Source: Flavobacterium araucananum
Lineage (GTDB): Bacteria > Bacteroidota > Bacteroidia > Flavobacteriales > Flavobacteriaceae
Assembly: GCF_002222055.1 (NCBI RefSeq)
Contig: NZ_MUGS01000002.1
Span: forward strand, 1-64,000
Length of the DNA: 64,000 nucleotides
Direction: 5' to 3'
The position numbers were made by a program, and so were the translations under genes. The notes below the pieces were generated by a model. That model did not search any database and was not told the origin of the DNA. It saw nothing but the letters and a program-made list of their open reading frames with translations. This document shows positions 25,140-34,723 of this stretch, in pieces (within the stretch, counting starts at the first letter, position 1; the number at the start of each line of letters is the position of its first letter).

Positions 25140-25628
25140 TTATATAAATGTCAATTCTATTTTTGTTGTTTGGTTTAGGATGTTGGCATTAAAATGCGCG
25201 TGGCCTAAATATTCCATGCCTAAATAATCGGCTGATTTTTTGAACGGAATGTAAAAACTTTCTTCAATTTCATCGTCATGTGAATTTGATATCACGCCAA
25301 TTTTCTTTCCTCTCAGTTTTCTTCCGGTTTCTTTTTCAATTCGGATTAAATCCGAAAAGCGATCAAAGAAAACCTTCATAATTCCACTCATGTTATACCA
25401 ATATATGGGCGTTGCAAAAATTAAAGTGTCGTACTTTTCGATAATCCCTTTTATTAAAGGAAAAAAATCATCTTCTCTGTTTTTGCTTTCATAATCATAA
25501 TAAGAAATATTATAATCACTTAAATCAATTACCTCTATCTTGTGTTCTTTAGAAATTTCGTCTACAATTTTTGTTGTATTTCCGTTTTTTCTGGATGAAC
25601 CTAAAATGATTACTTTTTTGTTTTCCAT
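25140..25628 (-). CDS. NAD(P)H-dependent FMN reductase / flavodoxin-fold protein
   Basis: A 162-residue flavoprotein of the NADPH-dependent FMN reductase family. The phosphate loop is ILGSSRKNGNTTKIVDEI (residues 8-25), and the isoalloxazine-binding region is TPIYWYNMSGIMKVFFDRFSD. The family reduces flavins, quinones or iron complexes. The gene is packed between the toxin gene (6-base gap) and sufC (12-base gap), so it is in the suf transcript. It could supply reducing power for cluster assembly, but this is inference from position alone. It is not a usual member of the suf operon. Confidence 0.88.
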   Translation of the reverse strand: MENKKVIILGSSRKNGNTTKIVDEISKEHKIEVIDLSDYNISYYDYESKNREDDFFPLIKGIIEKYDTLIFATPIYWYNMSGIMKVFFDRFSDLIRIEKETGRKLRGKKIGVISNSHDDEIEESFYIPFKKSADYLGMEYLGHAHFNANILNQTTKIELTFI

Positions 25629-25634
25629 TAATGC

Positions 25635-25907
25635 TTATTCGTAATGTCCTTTTAATGAAAGAATATCTAATATCTCGATTGTATCTTCTTCAGTAACTCT
25701 ATAAATTATGCGGTGTTCTTGATTAATTCGTCTTGACCACTTTCCTGACAGTTCGTGTTTTAAAGGCTCAGGTTTTCCAATGCCTTCAAAAGGGTGTAGT
25801 TGCATATCTTCAATCAAGGCAGTAATTTTATTCATGATTGCTTTATTGCCAGATTTTTTCCAAAACTCTCTGTCTTTTTGAGCTTTTTCAGAATAAATTA
25901 CTTCCAC
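25635..25907 (-). CDS. YoeB/Txe-type mRNA interferase toxin
   Basis: A 90-residue toxin of the RelE/YoeB family, which cuts mRNA in the ribosomal A site. All residues used for cleavage in E. coli YoeB have equivalents: Glu47 in GKPEPLKHELSGKWSRR, Arg66 in EHRIIYRV, and His88-Tyr89 in the C-terminal GHYE, with one extra Glu after the tyrosine. The start overlaps the antitoxin gene by 10 bases, as is typical of such pairs. The gene lies within the suf operon between sufB and sufC. Its catalytic residues are intact, so it is probably active when released. Confidence 0.92.
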   Translation of the reverse strand: MEVIYSEKAQKDREFWKKSGNKAIMNKITALIEDMQLHPFEGIGKPEPLKHELSGKWSRRINQEHRIIYRVTEEDTIEILDILSLKGHYE

Positions 25908-26095
25908 AAATCTTCAAGTTTTATTTTAATTCCTTTGCCGTCTTTTATACTTTGTTCTGCTTCAAGAATCTCTTTTACAAACTCTGGGTTATATGGTTTT
26001 TCATTTTCTTCAATAATTTCAAAACCAAGAGATTTTGCCAGTGATTGAAAAACCGGAAAATCTTTTTTCTTTACATTTTTTAAGATGATGTCCAT
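25898..26095 (-). CDS. Antitoxin paired with the YoeB-type toxin (DUF2683-like)
   Basis: A 65-residue acidic-to-neutral protein, with IEENEKPYNPEFVKEILEAE followed by the short amphipathic tail KGIKIKLEDLWK, which is how many small antitoxins wrap their toxins. It resembles the DUF2683 family of Bacteroidetes, which is regularly paired with YoeB-like toxins. It has no obvious ribbon-helix-helix or Phd DNA-binding domain, so autoregulation may be lacking or indirect. The start is 15 bases after the sufB stop and the 3' end overlaps the toxin by 10 bases. Confidence 0.85.
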   Translation of the reverse strand: MDIILKNVKKKDFPVFQSLAKSLGFEIIEENEKPYNPEFVKEILEAEQSIKDGKGIKIKLEDLWK

Positions 26096-26110
26096 AATTT
26101 TTGCGTTTTA

Positions 26111-27559
26111 TTAACCTACAGATCCCTCTAAAGAAATCTCTAATAATTTTTGAGCTTCAACCGCAAATTCCATAGGAAGTTTGTTCAGTACATCTTTACT
26201 AAAACCGTTTACAATTAAGGCAATCGCTTTTTCAGTTGGTATACCTCTTTGGTTGCAGTAAAAAACCTGATCTTCTCCAATTTTACTTGTCGTTGCTTCG
26301 TGTTCTATTTTGGCCGATGGATTTTTACTTTCGATATAAGGAAAAGTATGTGCCCCGCAATTGTTCCCCATTAAAAGAGAATCACATTGCGAAAAGTTAC
26401 GTGCATTCTCAGCTCTCGGGCTAATTTGCACTAATCCGCGGTAACTGTTTTGTGATTTACCTGCCGAGATACCTTTAGAAATAATAGTCGATTTAGTGTT
26501 TTTTCCTAAATGGATCATTTTAGTTCCTGTATCTGCTTGTTGGTAATTATTGGTAACGGCGATCGAATAAAATTCTCCTACCGAATTGTCTCCTTTTAAT
26601 ACACAAGAAGGATATTTCCAGGTTACAGCAGAACCGGTTTCTACTTGTGTCCATGAGATTTTAGCATTTGTTTCGCATAAACCTCTTTTGGTTACGAAGT
26701 TATAAACTCCACCTTTTCCTTCTTTGTTTCCGGGAAACCAGTTTTGAACGGTAGAATATTTAATTTCAGCATCATCCATAGCAATTAGTTCTACTACGGC
26801 AGCGTGCAGTTGGTTTTCGTCACGACTTGGTGCAGTACAACCTTCCAGATAGGAAACATAACTTCCTTCATCAGCGATCACAAGAGTTCTTTCAAATTGT
26901 CCTGTTCCTGCCTGATTGATTCTAAAATAAGTTGAAAGTTCCATTGGGCAACGAACGCCTTTTGGAATATAACAAAAACTTCCGTCAGAGAAAACGGCAG
27001 AGTTTAATGCGGCATAAAAGTTGTCTTTTTGAGGTACAACAGTTCCTAAATATTTACGAACTAATTCAGGATGTTCTTTGATAGCTTCAGAAATTGGACA
27101 GAAAATAATTCCTTTTTCTCCCAATGTTTTTTTGAAAGTCGTAGCCACAGAAACAGAGTCGACAACAATATCCATAGCGACATTGTTCATCATTTTTTGC
27201 TCATCGACAGAGATACCTAACTTTTTGTACATTTCAAGAAGTTCCGGATCTACATCGTCTAAAGTTTTGTTTGGGTCAACTTGTTTTGGAGCGGAATAGT
27301 ATGATATTGCCTGAAAATCAGGTTTTTGATAATGAACATTTGCCCATTCTGGTTCAATCATTTCTTTCCATGCTCGAAAAGCCTCGATGCGCCAGTCGGT
27401 CATCCATTGAGGTTCTTCTTTTTTAAGAGAAATAGCTCTCACGATATCTTCGTTTAAGCCTATAGGGAATGTCTCCGACTCTATATCGGTATAAAATCCG
27501 TATTCGTATTCTTTGGTTTCGAGTTCGATTTTTAAATCGTCTTCAGTGTATTTGCTCAT
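26111..27559 (-). CDS. sufB: SUF scaffold subunit SufB
   Basis: A 482-residue scaffold protein that assembles iron-sulfur clusters with SufC and SufD. The beta-helix core includes [20 protein letters not shown]. The cluster-site region has [20 protein letters not shown], and the C-terminus carries the [20 protein letters not shown] stretch with conserved Glu/His. The length agrees with SufB. It is 95 bases downstream of the sufA-like gene and is followed after 15 bases by the antitoxin gene. Confidence 0.97.
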   Translation of the reverse strand: MSKYTEDDLKIELETKEYEYGFYTDIESETFPIGLNEDIVRAISLKKEEPQWMTDWRIEAFRAWKEMIEPEWANVHYQKPDFQAISYYSAPKQVDPNKTLDDVDPELLEMYKKLGISVDEQKMMNNVAMDIVVDSVSVATTFKKTLGEKGIIFCPISEAIKEHPELVRKYLGTVVPQKDNFYAALNSAVFSDGSFCYIPKGVRCPMELSTYFRINQAGTGQFERTLVIADEGSYVSYLEGCTAPSRDENQLHAAVVELIAMDDAEIKYSTVQNWFPGNKEGKGGVYNFVTKRGLCETNAKISWTQVETGSAVTWKYPSCVLKGDNSVGEFYSIAVTNNYQQADTGTKMIHLGKNTKSTIISKGISAGKSQNSYRGLVQISPRAENARNFSQCDSLLMGNNCGAHTFPYIESKNPSAKIEHEATTSKIGEDQVFYCNQRGIPTEKAIALIVNGFSKDVLNKLPMEFAVEAQKLLEISLEGSVG

Positions 27560-27653
27560 TGTTTTTTTATTGAAAGATTTAAAAATTGAAGAATTTAAAT
27601 AAAATCACTTTTGTAATTTTTAAATCTTTAAATTTTGCAATCATTTAATTATT

Positions 27654-27983
27654 TTAAAGAGAAAAAGATTCTCCGCAACCACAGGTTCTGCTTGCATTTG
27701 GGTTATTAAATACAAAACCTTTTCCGTTTAACCCGCCTGAAAATTCAAGTATTGTTCCGGCTAAATATAGAAATGATTTTTTTTCAACTGCAATTGTTAT
27801 GTCGTTGTCTACAAATATTTTATCGTCTTCGCCTTTGGATTTGTCAAATTTTAAATCATATGACAAACCAGAGCATCCGCCACTTTTTACGCCTACTCTT
27901 ACGTAGTCGCTAGCAGCATCAAAACCATCATCTTTCATTAAATCGATGATTTTCTTTTTGGCAGTATCAGAAACTTTTATCAT
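27654..27983 (-). CDS. sufA: A-type iron-sulfur carrier protein (HesB/IscA/SufA family)
   Basis: A 109-residue carrier with the three conserved cysteines: Cys37 in SGGCSG, and Cys101 and Cys103 in RTCGCGESF. Such proteins transfer a [2Fe-2S] or [4Fe-4S] cluster to target enzymes. It is first in the suf transcript. A -7 element (TATCTTTG) lies about 107 bases upstream. I use sufA for its position; the sequence alone would also allow erpA or iscA. Confidence 0.92.
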   Translation of the reverse strand: MIKVSDTAKKKIIDLMKDDGFDAASDYVRVGVKSGGCSGLSYDLKFDKSKGEDDKIFVDNDITIAVEKKSFLYLAGTILEFSGGLNGKGFVFNNPNASRTCGCGESFSL

Positions 27984-28089
27984 TGTTTATGGTATTTGTT
28001 TTTGCTTTCATTTGAATTTGCTTTCAAAATAGTAATTAAATGATTACATTTTAAAGTGCTGTCTTTCAATGTTGAAATGAAATTATCTG

Positions 28090-28097
28090 CAAAGATA
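28090..28097 (-). promoter_or_regulatory. Probable -7 element of the sufA-sufB-TA-sufCD operon
   Basis: TATCTTTG followed by C on the minus strand, about 107 bases before the sufA ATG. The -33 match is weak (TATG, 19-20 bases upstream). I see no Fur box or IscR-type palindrome. Confidence 0.5.
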
Positions 28098-28286
28098 CGA
28101 CTTAAAAACCTTTTTCCATAACGGTTCACATTATTATAACAAATGTTAAAATAGATATTAGTTATATTGGTAATCGAACTTGCAATTGAAGCCGTATTTA
28201 TTGTTTTTATAAAAGCCTTTTATTAAAAATTGAAAAATCATTTTGCTTTTAAAAGGTAAATTTTAGCATAACGAAATTGGATTTCC

Positions 28287-28294
28287 TAGCTTTG
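28287..28294 (+). promoter_or_regulatory. -7 element of the MBL-fold hydrolase gene
   Basis: TAGCTTTG on the plus strand, 25 bases before the ATG. Confidence 0.45.
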
Positions 28295-28318
28295 TTTCCA
28301 TATTAGAAAAATATTCTC

Positions 28319-29206
28319 ATGAAACTTTACCCTATAGAATCCGGAAATTTTAAGTTAGATGGTGGTGCTATGTTTGGTGTTGTACCCAAAACAATCTGGA
28401 ACAAAACCAATCCCGCAGATGCTAATAATCTAATTGATATTGCAGCACGTTGTTTACTTATCGAAGATGGGAATCGACTGATTCTTATTGATACCGGAAT
28501 GGGAAATAAACAATCTGAAAAGTTTTTTGGCTATTACTCGCTTTGGGGATCGCATTCGATAGATAAATCATTGGCAAAATATGGTTTTCATCGCGATGAT
28601 ATTACAGATGTTTTTATGACACATCTTCATTTTGATCATTGTGGTGGAAGTGTGCAATGGAATTCAGATAAAACATTCTATGAGCCAGCTTTTAAAAATG
28701 CTAAATTTTGGACCAATGAGAACCATTGGGATTGGGCTACAAAACCTAATGCCAGAGAGAAAGCTTCTTTTTTGTCAGAGAATATTTTGCCAATGCAGGA
28801 AAGTGGACAATTGAATTTTATAAAACGTCCAGAAAATGATTTGGGACCCGAGGACGAAGGACGAACCGGCTTAGCATTCTCTGAAGAATTAAATTTTGGA
28901 ATTTATTATGTTGATGGTCATACCGAAAAACAAATGATTCCGCATATTCAATATCAGGATAAAACCATCATTTTTTGTGCAGATTTGTTAGCGACAGCCG
29001 GACATATTCCGTTGCCTTATGTTATGGGATATGATACGCGACCTTTATTGACAATGCCGGAAAAATCTAAATTTTTGAATGCAGCGGCAGATCATAACCA
29101 TTATTTATTTTTAGAACATGATGCCCATAATCAAATTATAACGGTAGAACATACAGAAAAAGGTGTTCGGTTGGCGGACGTTTTTACTTGCGAAGATATT
29201 TTTTAG
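28319..29206 (+). CDS. MBL-fold metallo-hydrolase
   Basis: A 295-residue metallo-beta-lactamase-fold enzyme. The metal motif is HLHFDH (His102, His104, Asp106, His107) after FMTHL. Later ligands are in YYVDGHTEKQM, FCADLLATAGHI (Asp) and FLEHDAH. The layout with DTGMGNKQSEKF near the N-terminus fits lactonase- and N-acyl-homoserine-lactonase-like members, but such assignment from sequence is unsafe. There is no signal peptide, so it is cytoplasmic. It is divergent from the suf operon and ends at a strong bidirectional terminator. Confidence 0.9.
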   Translation: MKLYPIESGNFKLDGGAMFGVVPKTIWNKTNPADANNLIDIAARCLLIEDGNRLILIDTGMGNKQSEKFFGYYSLWGSHSIDKSLAKYGFHRDDITDVFMTHLHFDHCGGSVQWNSDKTFYEPAFKNAKFWTNENHWDWATKPNAREKASFLSENILPMQESGQLNFIKRPENDLGPEDEGRTGLAFSEELNFGIYYVDGHTEKQMIPHIQYQDKTIIFCADLLATAGHIPLPYVMGYDTRPLLTMPEKSKFLNAAADHNHYLFLEHDAHNQIITVEHTEKGVRLADVFTCEDIF

Positions 29207-29223
29207 ATTAAAATTTAAAACAT

Positions 29224-29259
29224 AAAAAATCCCATTCGCCGCGGCGAATGGGATTTTTT
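29224..29259. terminator. Bidirectional terminator
   Basis: A GC-rich stem of about 16 bp with A and T flanks (29224-29239 with 29244-29259) sits between the converging MBL-fold and LRR-protein genes. It is flanked by A and T runs in the right places for both strands. Confidence 0.9.
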
Positions 29260-29280
29260 GGTTGAACTAAATTATATTAT

Positions 29281-32200
29281 TTATTCAAGAATAATTTTCT
29301 TGGCAGAAGCAGCATCTTCATTAATTAGGTATACATAATAAATTCCTTTTGGTAAACCGGATAAATTTATGGTGTTGTTTGTGTCTCCTGGATTAAGTAC
29401 AAATGTTTTTACTAATTGCCCTAATGAGTTGTAAACAGTTGCTTTCTCTAAAGCAATATTATTAATGTTTACTTCGCCCTTTGTTGGGTTTGGATATACC
29501 GCTACTTTGTCAAAAGCAGTATCTGAAAGACCTAATGTGCTACATGTTGCAGCATAAGAGGCAGTAGCGTCTTTTAGGTTTGACCAATTTGCATTAGAAT
29601 ACGCTACATCATCAACAATAATACAACTTAAATTTGGGTTATTGTTGAAATTTGTATACTTACGGTCAATAATTGTATTTTTTCCATTTTTTAGATTCAA
29701 TGATGTCAATTTATTCAGATCGGCCTGTAAATAAGTTATTTTCGGATTGTTAGAAATATCCACACTTGTTAGCTGATTGTAAAAACAGTAAAAAATAGAC
29801 AATTCTGTATTTTTTGAAACATCAATAGCTGTCAAAGAATTATTATAAACATACAATTGATTAAGCAATGTGTTTTTTGACACATTTAGGGTAGTTAGTT
29901 GGTTCATATCACAATATAAAGCCCACAAATTTATATTTTTTGTAACATCCAGACTTGTAAGTTTGTTAGCAGAACAATATAAAAATTCTAAAGCCTTATT
30001 ATTTGTAACATTAAGACTTGTTATAGCGTTTTTCTCGCAAGTTAAATCTATTAATGCGATATTGTTGGACACATCTAAACTAGTCAACTCATTATTGCCA
30101 CAATTTAAAATGGTCATAAGAGAGGCATTGTTAATATTTAAGTTCGTCAATTTATTAAAAGTACATTGTACAAGTTTCAAAAGAGTATTTTTAGATAAAT
30201 CTAAAGTTGTCAACTGATTTTTTGAAACCAACAAATTGGTTAATAGAATATTTTTTGAAACATTTAAAGTTGTTAACCCATTTTCGCTGGCATTTATGTC
30301 CAGTAATTTTGTATTTGAAGAAAGATCTAAAGTTTCTATTTGATTTTTTCTGATATCCAGAAATCTTAACTCTTTAAAGTCTTCAATTCCCGTTAAGTTT
30401 TTAATCGAGCTATTGCTTAAAGATAGATTAGTTAGCGTTCGAACGTTTGCAGTTAGTACTCTTCCGTCTGGAACTCCAGTATCAACACCAGAAGAAATCA
30501 GTTTGTTTTCGAAATTAATATCAGGAATTAAAGTATAAGAATCAGAAGATGGGCAAGGAGTTGAAGAAAAATTTGTAGTTATGTCTTTTTTATCTGACCA
30601 ATTTGTATTTGCATATTCTACATTATCAACCTGAATACAATATAATTTTGGATTTGATCCAAAAAAAACGGTATTGGTAAGTAAGGTATTGTTGTTATTG
30701 TTAAGATTTATACTTGTTAGCAGATTTGACTCAACATATAATGATGTTAATGCCGGATTGTTTGATACGTCTAATGTTTCGATTTTATTACGACCAATAT
30801 CCAGAATTTCTAAGGCCTTGTTTTGAGATACATTTATTGTTGATAATAAACAGTCTGCGGTTAGCAAATATTTAAGAGCAGTATTTTTAGTAACATCAAG
30901 ACTTTTTAAGGACTTGTTTCCAGCAGTAAGTAGCGAAGTAAGCTTTAAATTTTGAGATACATCAATGTTTGTTATTTTAGTATAGGAAATAGAAAGTGTT
31001 TCTAAATCTTTATAAGGAGTTACATCAATCGCTGGAATATTATTATTAGCAATTTCTAATTTCTTCAATAAAAGATTTTTAGAAACATCGATATTTATTA
31101 AATTATTTACAGAAACATTAAGTTCTTCTAAAGCTAAATTTCTAGAAACATCAATCGTTGATAATTGAGTGTAAGAACAAGTCAAAGATTTTAAGGCTAA
31201 ATTACTGGATACATTCAGAGAGGTTAATTTATTCTCACCACAACTCAAGGTACTTAAATTTAAATTATTTGAAATATCCAGATTGGCAATTTGGTTTCCG
31301 TAACAATATAAATTAGTCAAAGCTCTAAAGTCCTGAATTCCTGTCAGATCTGTGATAGAACTATGAGTAATGTTCAGGTAAGTTACTGAGGCAATATTTG
31401 AAGTCAGAACTTTGCCATTTGCACCATCCTTGTCAATGCCTAGGGCAATTAGTTTTTTTTCAAAATTGGTATCTGGTATTAAGGTATAAGCTGCGCAGTC
31501 TGTACTGAAACTTGCGATTGCATCTTTTCTGTTCACCCAACGCTCATTCGCCTCTGCCACATTATCTACCTGAATGCATCTTAGATCCGGGTTACCATAA
31601 AAGGCTGCAACAGACGTATTAGGATTAAATAAATAATTTGTTCCGTTTTGAATATTTAAACTGGTTAATCTATTTATGTTGGCAAACAGATAAGTAAGTT
31701 TAGTGTTTTTACTTAGGTTTAGACTCTCTAACAAATTGTTGTCACACATTAGCATCCACAGATTTAGATTAGAAGTCACATCGAGAACCTTAATACTATT
31801 ATAGCTGCAATCAAGTTCTTCCAGCGCTGACTGCTTAGAAACATTTATGCTTGTTAGTTGATTGTGACCAAATCGAATAGATGTAAGGGCTGTATTATTA
31901 GAAAAATCAAGTGCTGTTAATTTATTATATATGCACCTTGCCGTAAGTAACAATGTGTTATTAGACAGATCCAGTGTCGTTATTAGGTTATTGCTGCAAT
32001 CTAAATAGTTTAGAGCGCTATTTTTAGACACATTCAATCTAGTCAATCGATTAGTAGAGCAATCTAAGCTTTTTAAAGAAACAAAAGCCTCAATCCCGGT
32101 AAGGTCTGTAATAGAGCTGTTGTAAAGGTTTAAATAAGTTACAAGAGCCGCTCTCGAAGTCAGGATCCTTCCGTCTGGAGTACCTGAATCAAAACCCAGA

Positions 32201-32751
32201 CTGATTAGTTTGTTTTCAAAATTCGCATCGGGAATCAAGGTATATTGTTCTGCTCCCTGAACATAAACCTCGATGTCATCAATTAAAACAATGAAACTGG
32301 CACCGTCAAAACTAAACGTAGAAATAGATAAATCGTACGAAAGATCATTGTCTGGAGTAAAAGTAGTTGCCTTTTCTGTCCATAAATTATTGGTTGCAAA
32401 AGTGCTGGTGGACAAAGTGCTGCTGCTCCCGTTTTTTGATATATTCAAAGCAATCGGATGATCTCCTCCATAATTAGAAGATACAAATTTATACTTGAAT
32501 TTTACAGTATAAGTGACGCCGGCTTTCATTGGCACCTGGGTAATAATTTTAGGAGATAGAGTTGTAAATGATAATTTTGCACTGTATAGTCCTGTATTAG
32601 CATCACCATTAGAAGTGACAGAATTAGAAATGGTCCAGTTTTGAGGCACACCAGCTATCCAGTTTTCAAATCCGGCATTTGAGACTAGATTGGTTTGCGC
32701 ATAAATAGAAAAATTTGCTAATAATAACAATAAGAGTAGTTTTGTTTTCAT
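29281..32751 (-). CDS. Large secreted leucine-rich-repeat protein with T9SS sorting tail
   Basis: A 1156-residue protein. It has a signal peptide (1-18), a carbohydrate-binding-like jelly roll (about 20-165, beginning NLVSNAGFENW), three tandem LRR modules, and a type A Por-secretion tail (about 1080-1156, starting VAVYPNPTKGEV). Each module starts with YTLIPDxNFExKLI at residues 170, 422 and 739 and closes with a CIQVDNV or CIIVDDV region plus a WxxxKD segment. The LRRs have a period of about 21 residues (LTSLDVSKN, LxxLxCxxN). The tail predicts export through the outer membrane by type IX secretion and anchoring or release at the surface. Its ligand is unknown; adhesion is the usual guess. 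Monocistronic. Confidence 0.92.
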   Translation of the reverse strand: MKTKLLLLLLLANFSIYAQTNLVSNAGFENWIAGVPQNWTISNSVTSNGDANTGLYSAKLSFTTLSPKIITQVPMKAGVTYTVKFKYKFVSSNYGGDHPIALNISKNGSSSTLSTSTFATNNLWTEKATTFTPDNDLSYDLSISTFSFDGASFIVLIDDIEVYVQGAEQYTLIPDANFENKLISLGFDSGTPDGRILTSRAALVTYLNLYNSSITDLTGIEAFVSLKSLDCSTNRLTRLNVSKNSALNYLDCSNNLITTLDLSNNTLLLTARCIYNKLTALDFSNNTALTSIRFGHNQLTSINVSKQSALEELDCSYNSIKVLDVTSNLNLWMLMCDNNLLESLNLSKNTKLTYLFANINRLTSLNIQNGTNYLFNPNTSVAAFYGNPDLRCIQVDNVAEANERWVNRKDAIASFSTDCAAYTLIPDTNFEKKLIALGIDKDGANGKVLTSNIASVTYLNITHSSITDLTGIQDFRALTNLYCYGNQIANLDISNNLNLSTLSCGENKLTSLNVSSNLALKSLTCSYTQLSTIDVSRNLALEELNVSVNNLINIDVSKNLLLKKLEIANNNIPAIDVTPYKDLETLSISYTKITNIDVSQNLKLTSLLTAGNKSLKSLDVTKNTALKYLLTADCLLSTINVSQNKALEILDIGRNKIETLDVSNNPALTSLYVESNLLTSINLNNNNNTLLTNTVFFGSNPKLYCIQVDNVEYANTNWSDKKDITTNFSSTPCPSSDSYTLIPDINFENKLISSGVDTGVPDGRVLTANVRTLTNLSLSNSSIKNLTGIEDFKELRFLDIRKNQIETLDLSSNTKLLDINASENGLTTLNVSKNILLTNLLVSKNQLTTLDLSKNTLLKLVQCTFNKLTNLNINNASLMTILNCGNNELTSLDVSNNIALIDLTCEKNAITSLNVTNNKALEFLYCSANKLTSLDVTKNINLWALYCDMNQLTTLNVSKNTLLNQLYVYNNSLTAIDVSKNTELSIFYCFYNQLTSVDISNNPKITYLQADLNKLTSLNLKNGKNTIIDRKYTNFNNNPNLSCIIVDDVAYSNANWSNLKDATASYAATCSTLGLSDTAFDKVAVYPNPTKGEVNINNIALEKATVYNSLGQLVKTFVLNPGDTNNTINLSGLPKGIYYVYLINEDAASAKKIILE

Positions 32752-33032
32752 AGATTGTATTTATGGTTTTGGAAGTACAAGTTTACAATTTGCATTCGGT
32801 ATTTTATTACGGAAAGACGTACTCAGACAATTTCGTTTTTTGATTTTGCACGATCTTCAAGTTACTTACTTCGCTTTTTTATTGTAAAAACAGAAAAAAA
32901 CGGTGTTTTACAAGCCGCAGATGTTTCTTAAATATTAAGATAAAAATCTTAACACAGTGTTAATCGTTAGTTTTATGTAACAAAATATCATAATTTAGGC
33001 GCTTGTTTTAACACATATTAAAAATTTATATA
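32752..33032. other. Divergent intergenic region between LRR protein and subtilase
   Basis: 280 AT-rich bases without a gene. It should carry both promoters, but I found no TAnnTTTG element good enough to name on either strand (TAATTTAG near 32991 is one base off). Confidence 0.3.
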
Positions 33033-34664
33033 ATGAATCATATTAAACCTTTTACTTTATCTGCTTGGGTTTTACTTGCCTTAGCAGGCACTGCATCAGT
33101 ACAAGCACAGACTTCTTCCTCTAAAGAATTGATTACTGCTCCGTTAGCTGTTGTTAAAAAAGCGCCACTTAGCGAAAACGAATTAAAAAGATGGAGTCAT
33201 CTTGATTTAATCAAAGATTCGATTCCAGGAATGAGTGTTGACAGGGCTTATGCCGAATTATTGCAAGGAAAAAAAGGAGTAAAAGTAATTGTAGGTATTG
33301 TAGATTCAGGAGTTGATATTGAACACCCGGATTTGCAGGGAATGATCTGGACAAATCCTAAAGAAATTCCGGGTAACGGAATCGATGATGATAAAAATGG
33401 TTTTATTGATGATGTGCATGGATGGAATTTCCTTGGAAATGCTGTTCATGAAAATCTTGAAATGACACGTGTTGTTAAAAAAGGCGATGATGGTTCTGCC
33501 GAATACAAAAATGCACTGGCACAATATGAAGAAAAATCTAAAAAAGTTATAGAAGACAAACAACAAGTAGACTTTTTAATAGATGTTCATAATACGATTA
33601 AAAAAGAGCTAAATAAAACCAACTATAAATTAGAAGATTTAAGCAAAATTACTTCGACTGACCCAAAAGTATCCAGAAGTAAAATGGTCATGACTCAAAT
33701 TTTGACTAATGCAGGACCAACTTTTGATCCGGAAGCAGAGTTAGAAGATTACAGAGAATCAGTTTACGATCAGTTCAATTATAATTTGAATAAGGATTAT
33801 GACGGAAGAAAAATCGTAGGTGACAATCCCGAAGATATCAAAGATGCACATTACGGAAATAATGTAGTTTTTGGACCAGATAAAGAAAAAGCGCTTCACG
33901 GAACTCACGTTGCCGGTATTATTGGTCAAATTCGTGGGAATAATTTAGGTGGAGACGGTGTTACAAACAATGTCGAAATACTAACCGTTAGAGCTGTGCC
34001 GGATGGAGACGAATATGATAAAGATATTGCATTGGCAATTCGTTATGCAGTTGATAATGGAGCAAAAGTAATTAACGGAAGTTTTGGAAAAAGCTTTTCT
34101 CCACACAAAAAATGGGTTTATGATGCCATAAAATACGCAGCCAAAAAAGATGTTTTAATTGTACACGCAGCAGGAAATGACGGATACGATATTGATAAAA
34201 CAGAAAACATCAATTATCCAAATGATTCTGAAGACAACATCAAAGAATTTGCCGATAATGTACTTACAATTGGCGCAATCAATAAAGGGTATGGAGAAAA
34301 TGTAGTAGCACCTTTCTCCAATTTCGGAAAAATAAATGTAGATGTTTTTGCACCGGGAGAAGAGATTTATGCAACGGTTCCAAACAATAAGTACAAGTAT
34401 TTGCAAGGAACCTCAATGGCGTCTCCAAATGCAGCAGGAGTTGCGGCGTTAATTCGTTCTTACTATCCAAAACTAAAAGCATCACAAGTAAAACAAATTT
34501 TAATGGATTCTGGAGTAGCGCTTCCTTCGATGGTAGTTTTAGGTGAAAATCCAAATCCGGATCAAAAACCTGTAACAGTTTCTTCTGCGGAATCTTCCAG
34601 AACGGGTAAAATGGTCAATGCTTATAATGCTTTATTAATGGCAGAAAAAATGTCTAAAAAATAA
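33033..34664 (+). CDS. S8 family serine peptidase (subtilisin-like)
   Basis: A 543-residue exported subtilase. It has a signal peptide (1-25, cut near VQAQ) and catalytic residues Asp91 (GIVDSGVDIEHPDL), His289 (HGTHVAGIIG) and Ser461 (GTSMASPNAAGVAALI). About 200 residues lie between the Asp and His motifs, far more than in subtilisin; this insert (about 110-280) is charged and helical and may regulate access or bind substrate. There is no Por-type tail, so it probably stays in the periplasm or outer membrane. A hairpin terminator follows, then the M1 peptidase gene. Confidence 0.93.
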   Translation: MNHIKPFTLSAWVLLALAGTASVQAQTSSSKELITAPLAVVKKAPLSENELKRWSHLDLIKDSIPGMSVDRAYAELLQGKKGVKVIVGIVDSGVDIEHPDLQGMIWTNPKEIPGNGIDDDKNGFIDDVHGWNFLGNAVHENLEMTRVVKKGDDGSAEYKNALAQYEEKSKKVIEDKQQVDFLIDVHNTIKKELNKTNYKLEDLSKITSTDPKVSRSKMVMTQILTNAGPTFDPEAELEDYRESVYDQFNYNLNKDYDGRKIVGDNPEDIKDAHYGNNVVFGPDKEKALHGTHVAGIIGQIRGNNLGGDGVTNNVEILTVRAVPDGDEYDKDIALAIRYAVDNGAKVINGSFGKSFSPHKKWVYDAIKYAAKKDVLIVHAAGNDGYDIDKTENINYPNDSEDNIKEFADNVLTIGAINKGYGENVVAPFSNFGKINVDVFAPGEEIYATVPNNKYKYLQGTSMASPNAAGVAALIRSYYPKLKASQVKQILMDSGVALPSMVVLGENPNPDQKPVTVSSAESSRTGKMVNAYNALLMAEKMSKK

Positions 34665-34686
34665 AACAACACACAATATTAACCTA

Positions 34687-34714
34687 ATGGAAGAGTGGCA
34701 ACTCTTCCATTTTT
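34687..34714 (+). terminator. Hairpin terminator directly before the M1 peptidase start
   Basis: A 10-bp stem (34687-34696 with 34701-34710, loop GGCA) followed by TTTTA. It ends the subtilase gene and lies only ten bases before the next start codon, so it overlaps the next gene's leader. Confidence 0.75.
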
Positions 34715-34723
34715 ATTGAAAAA

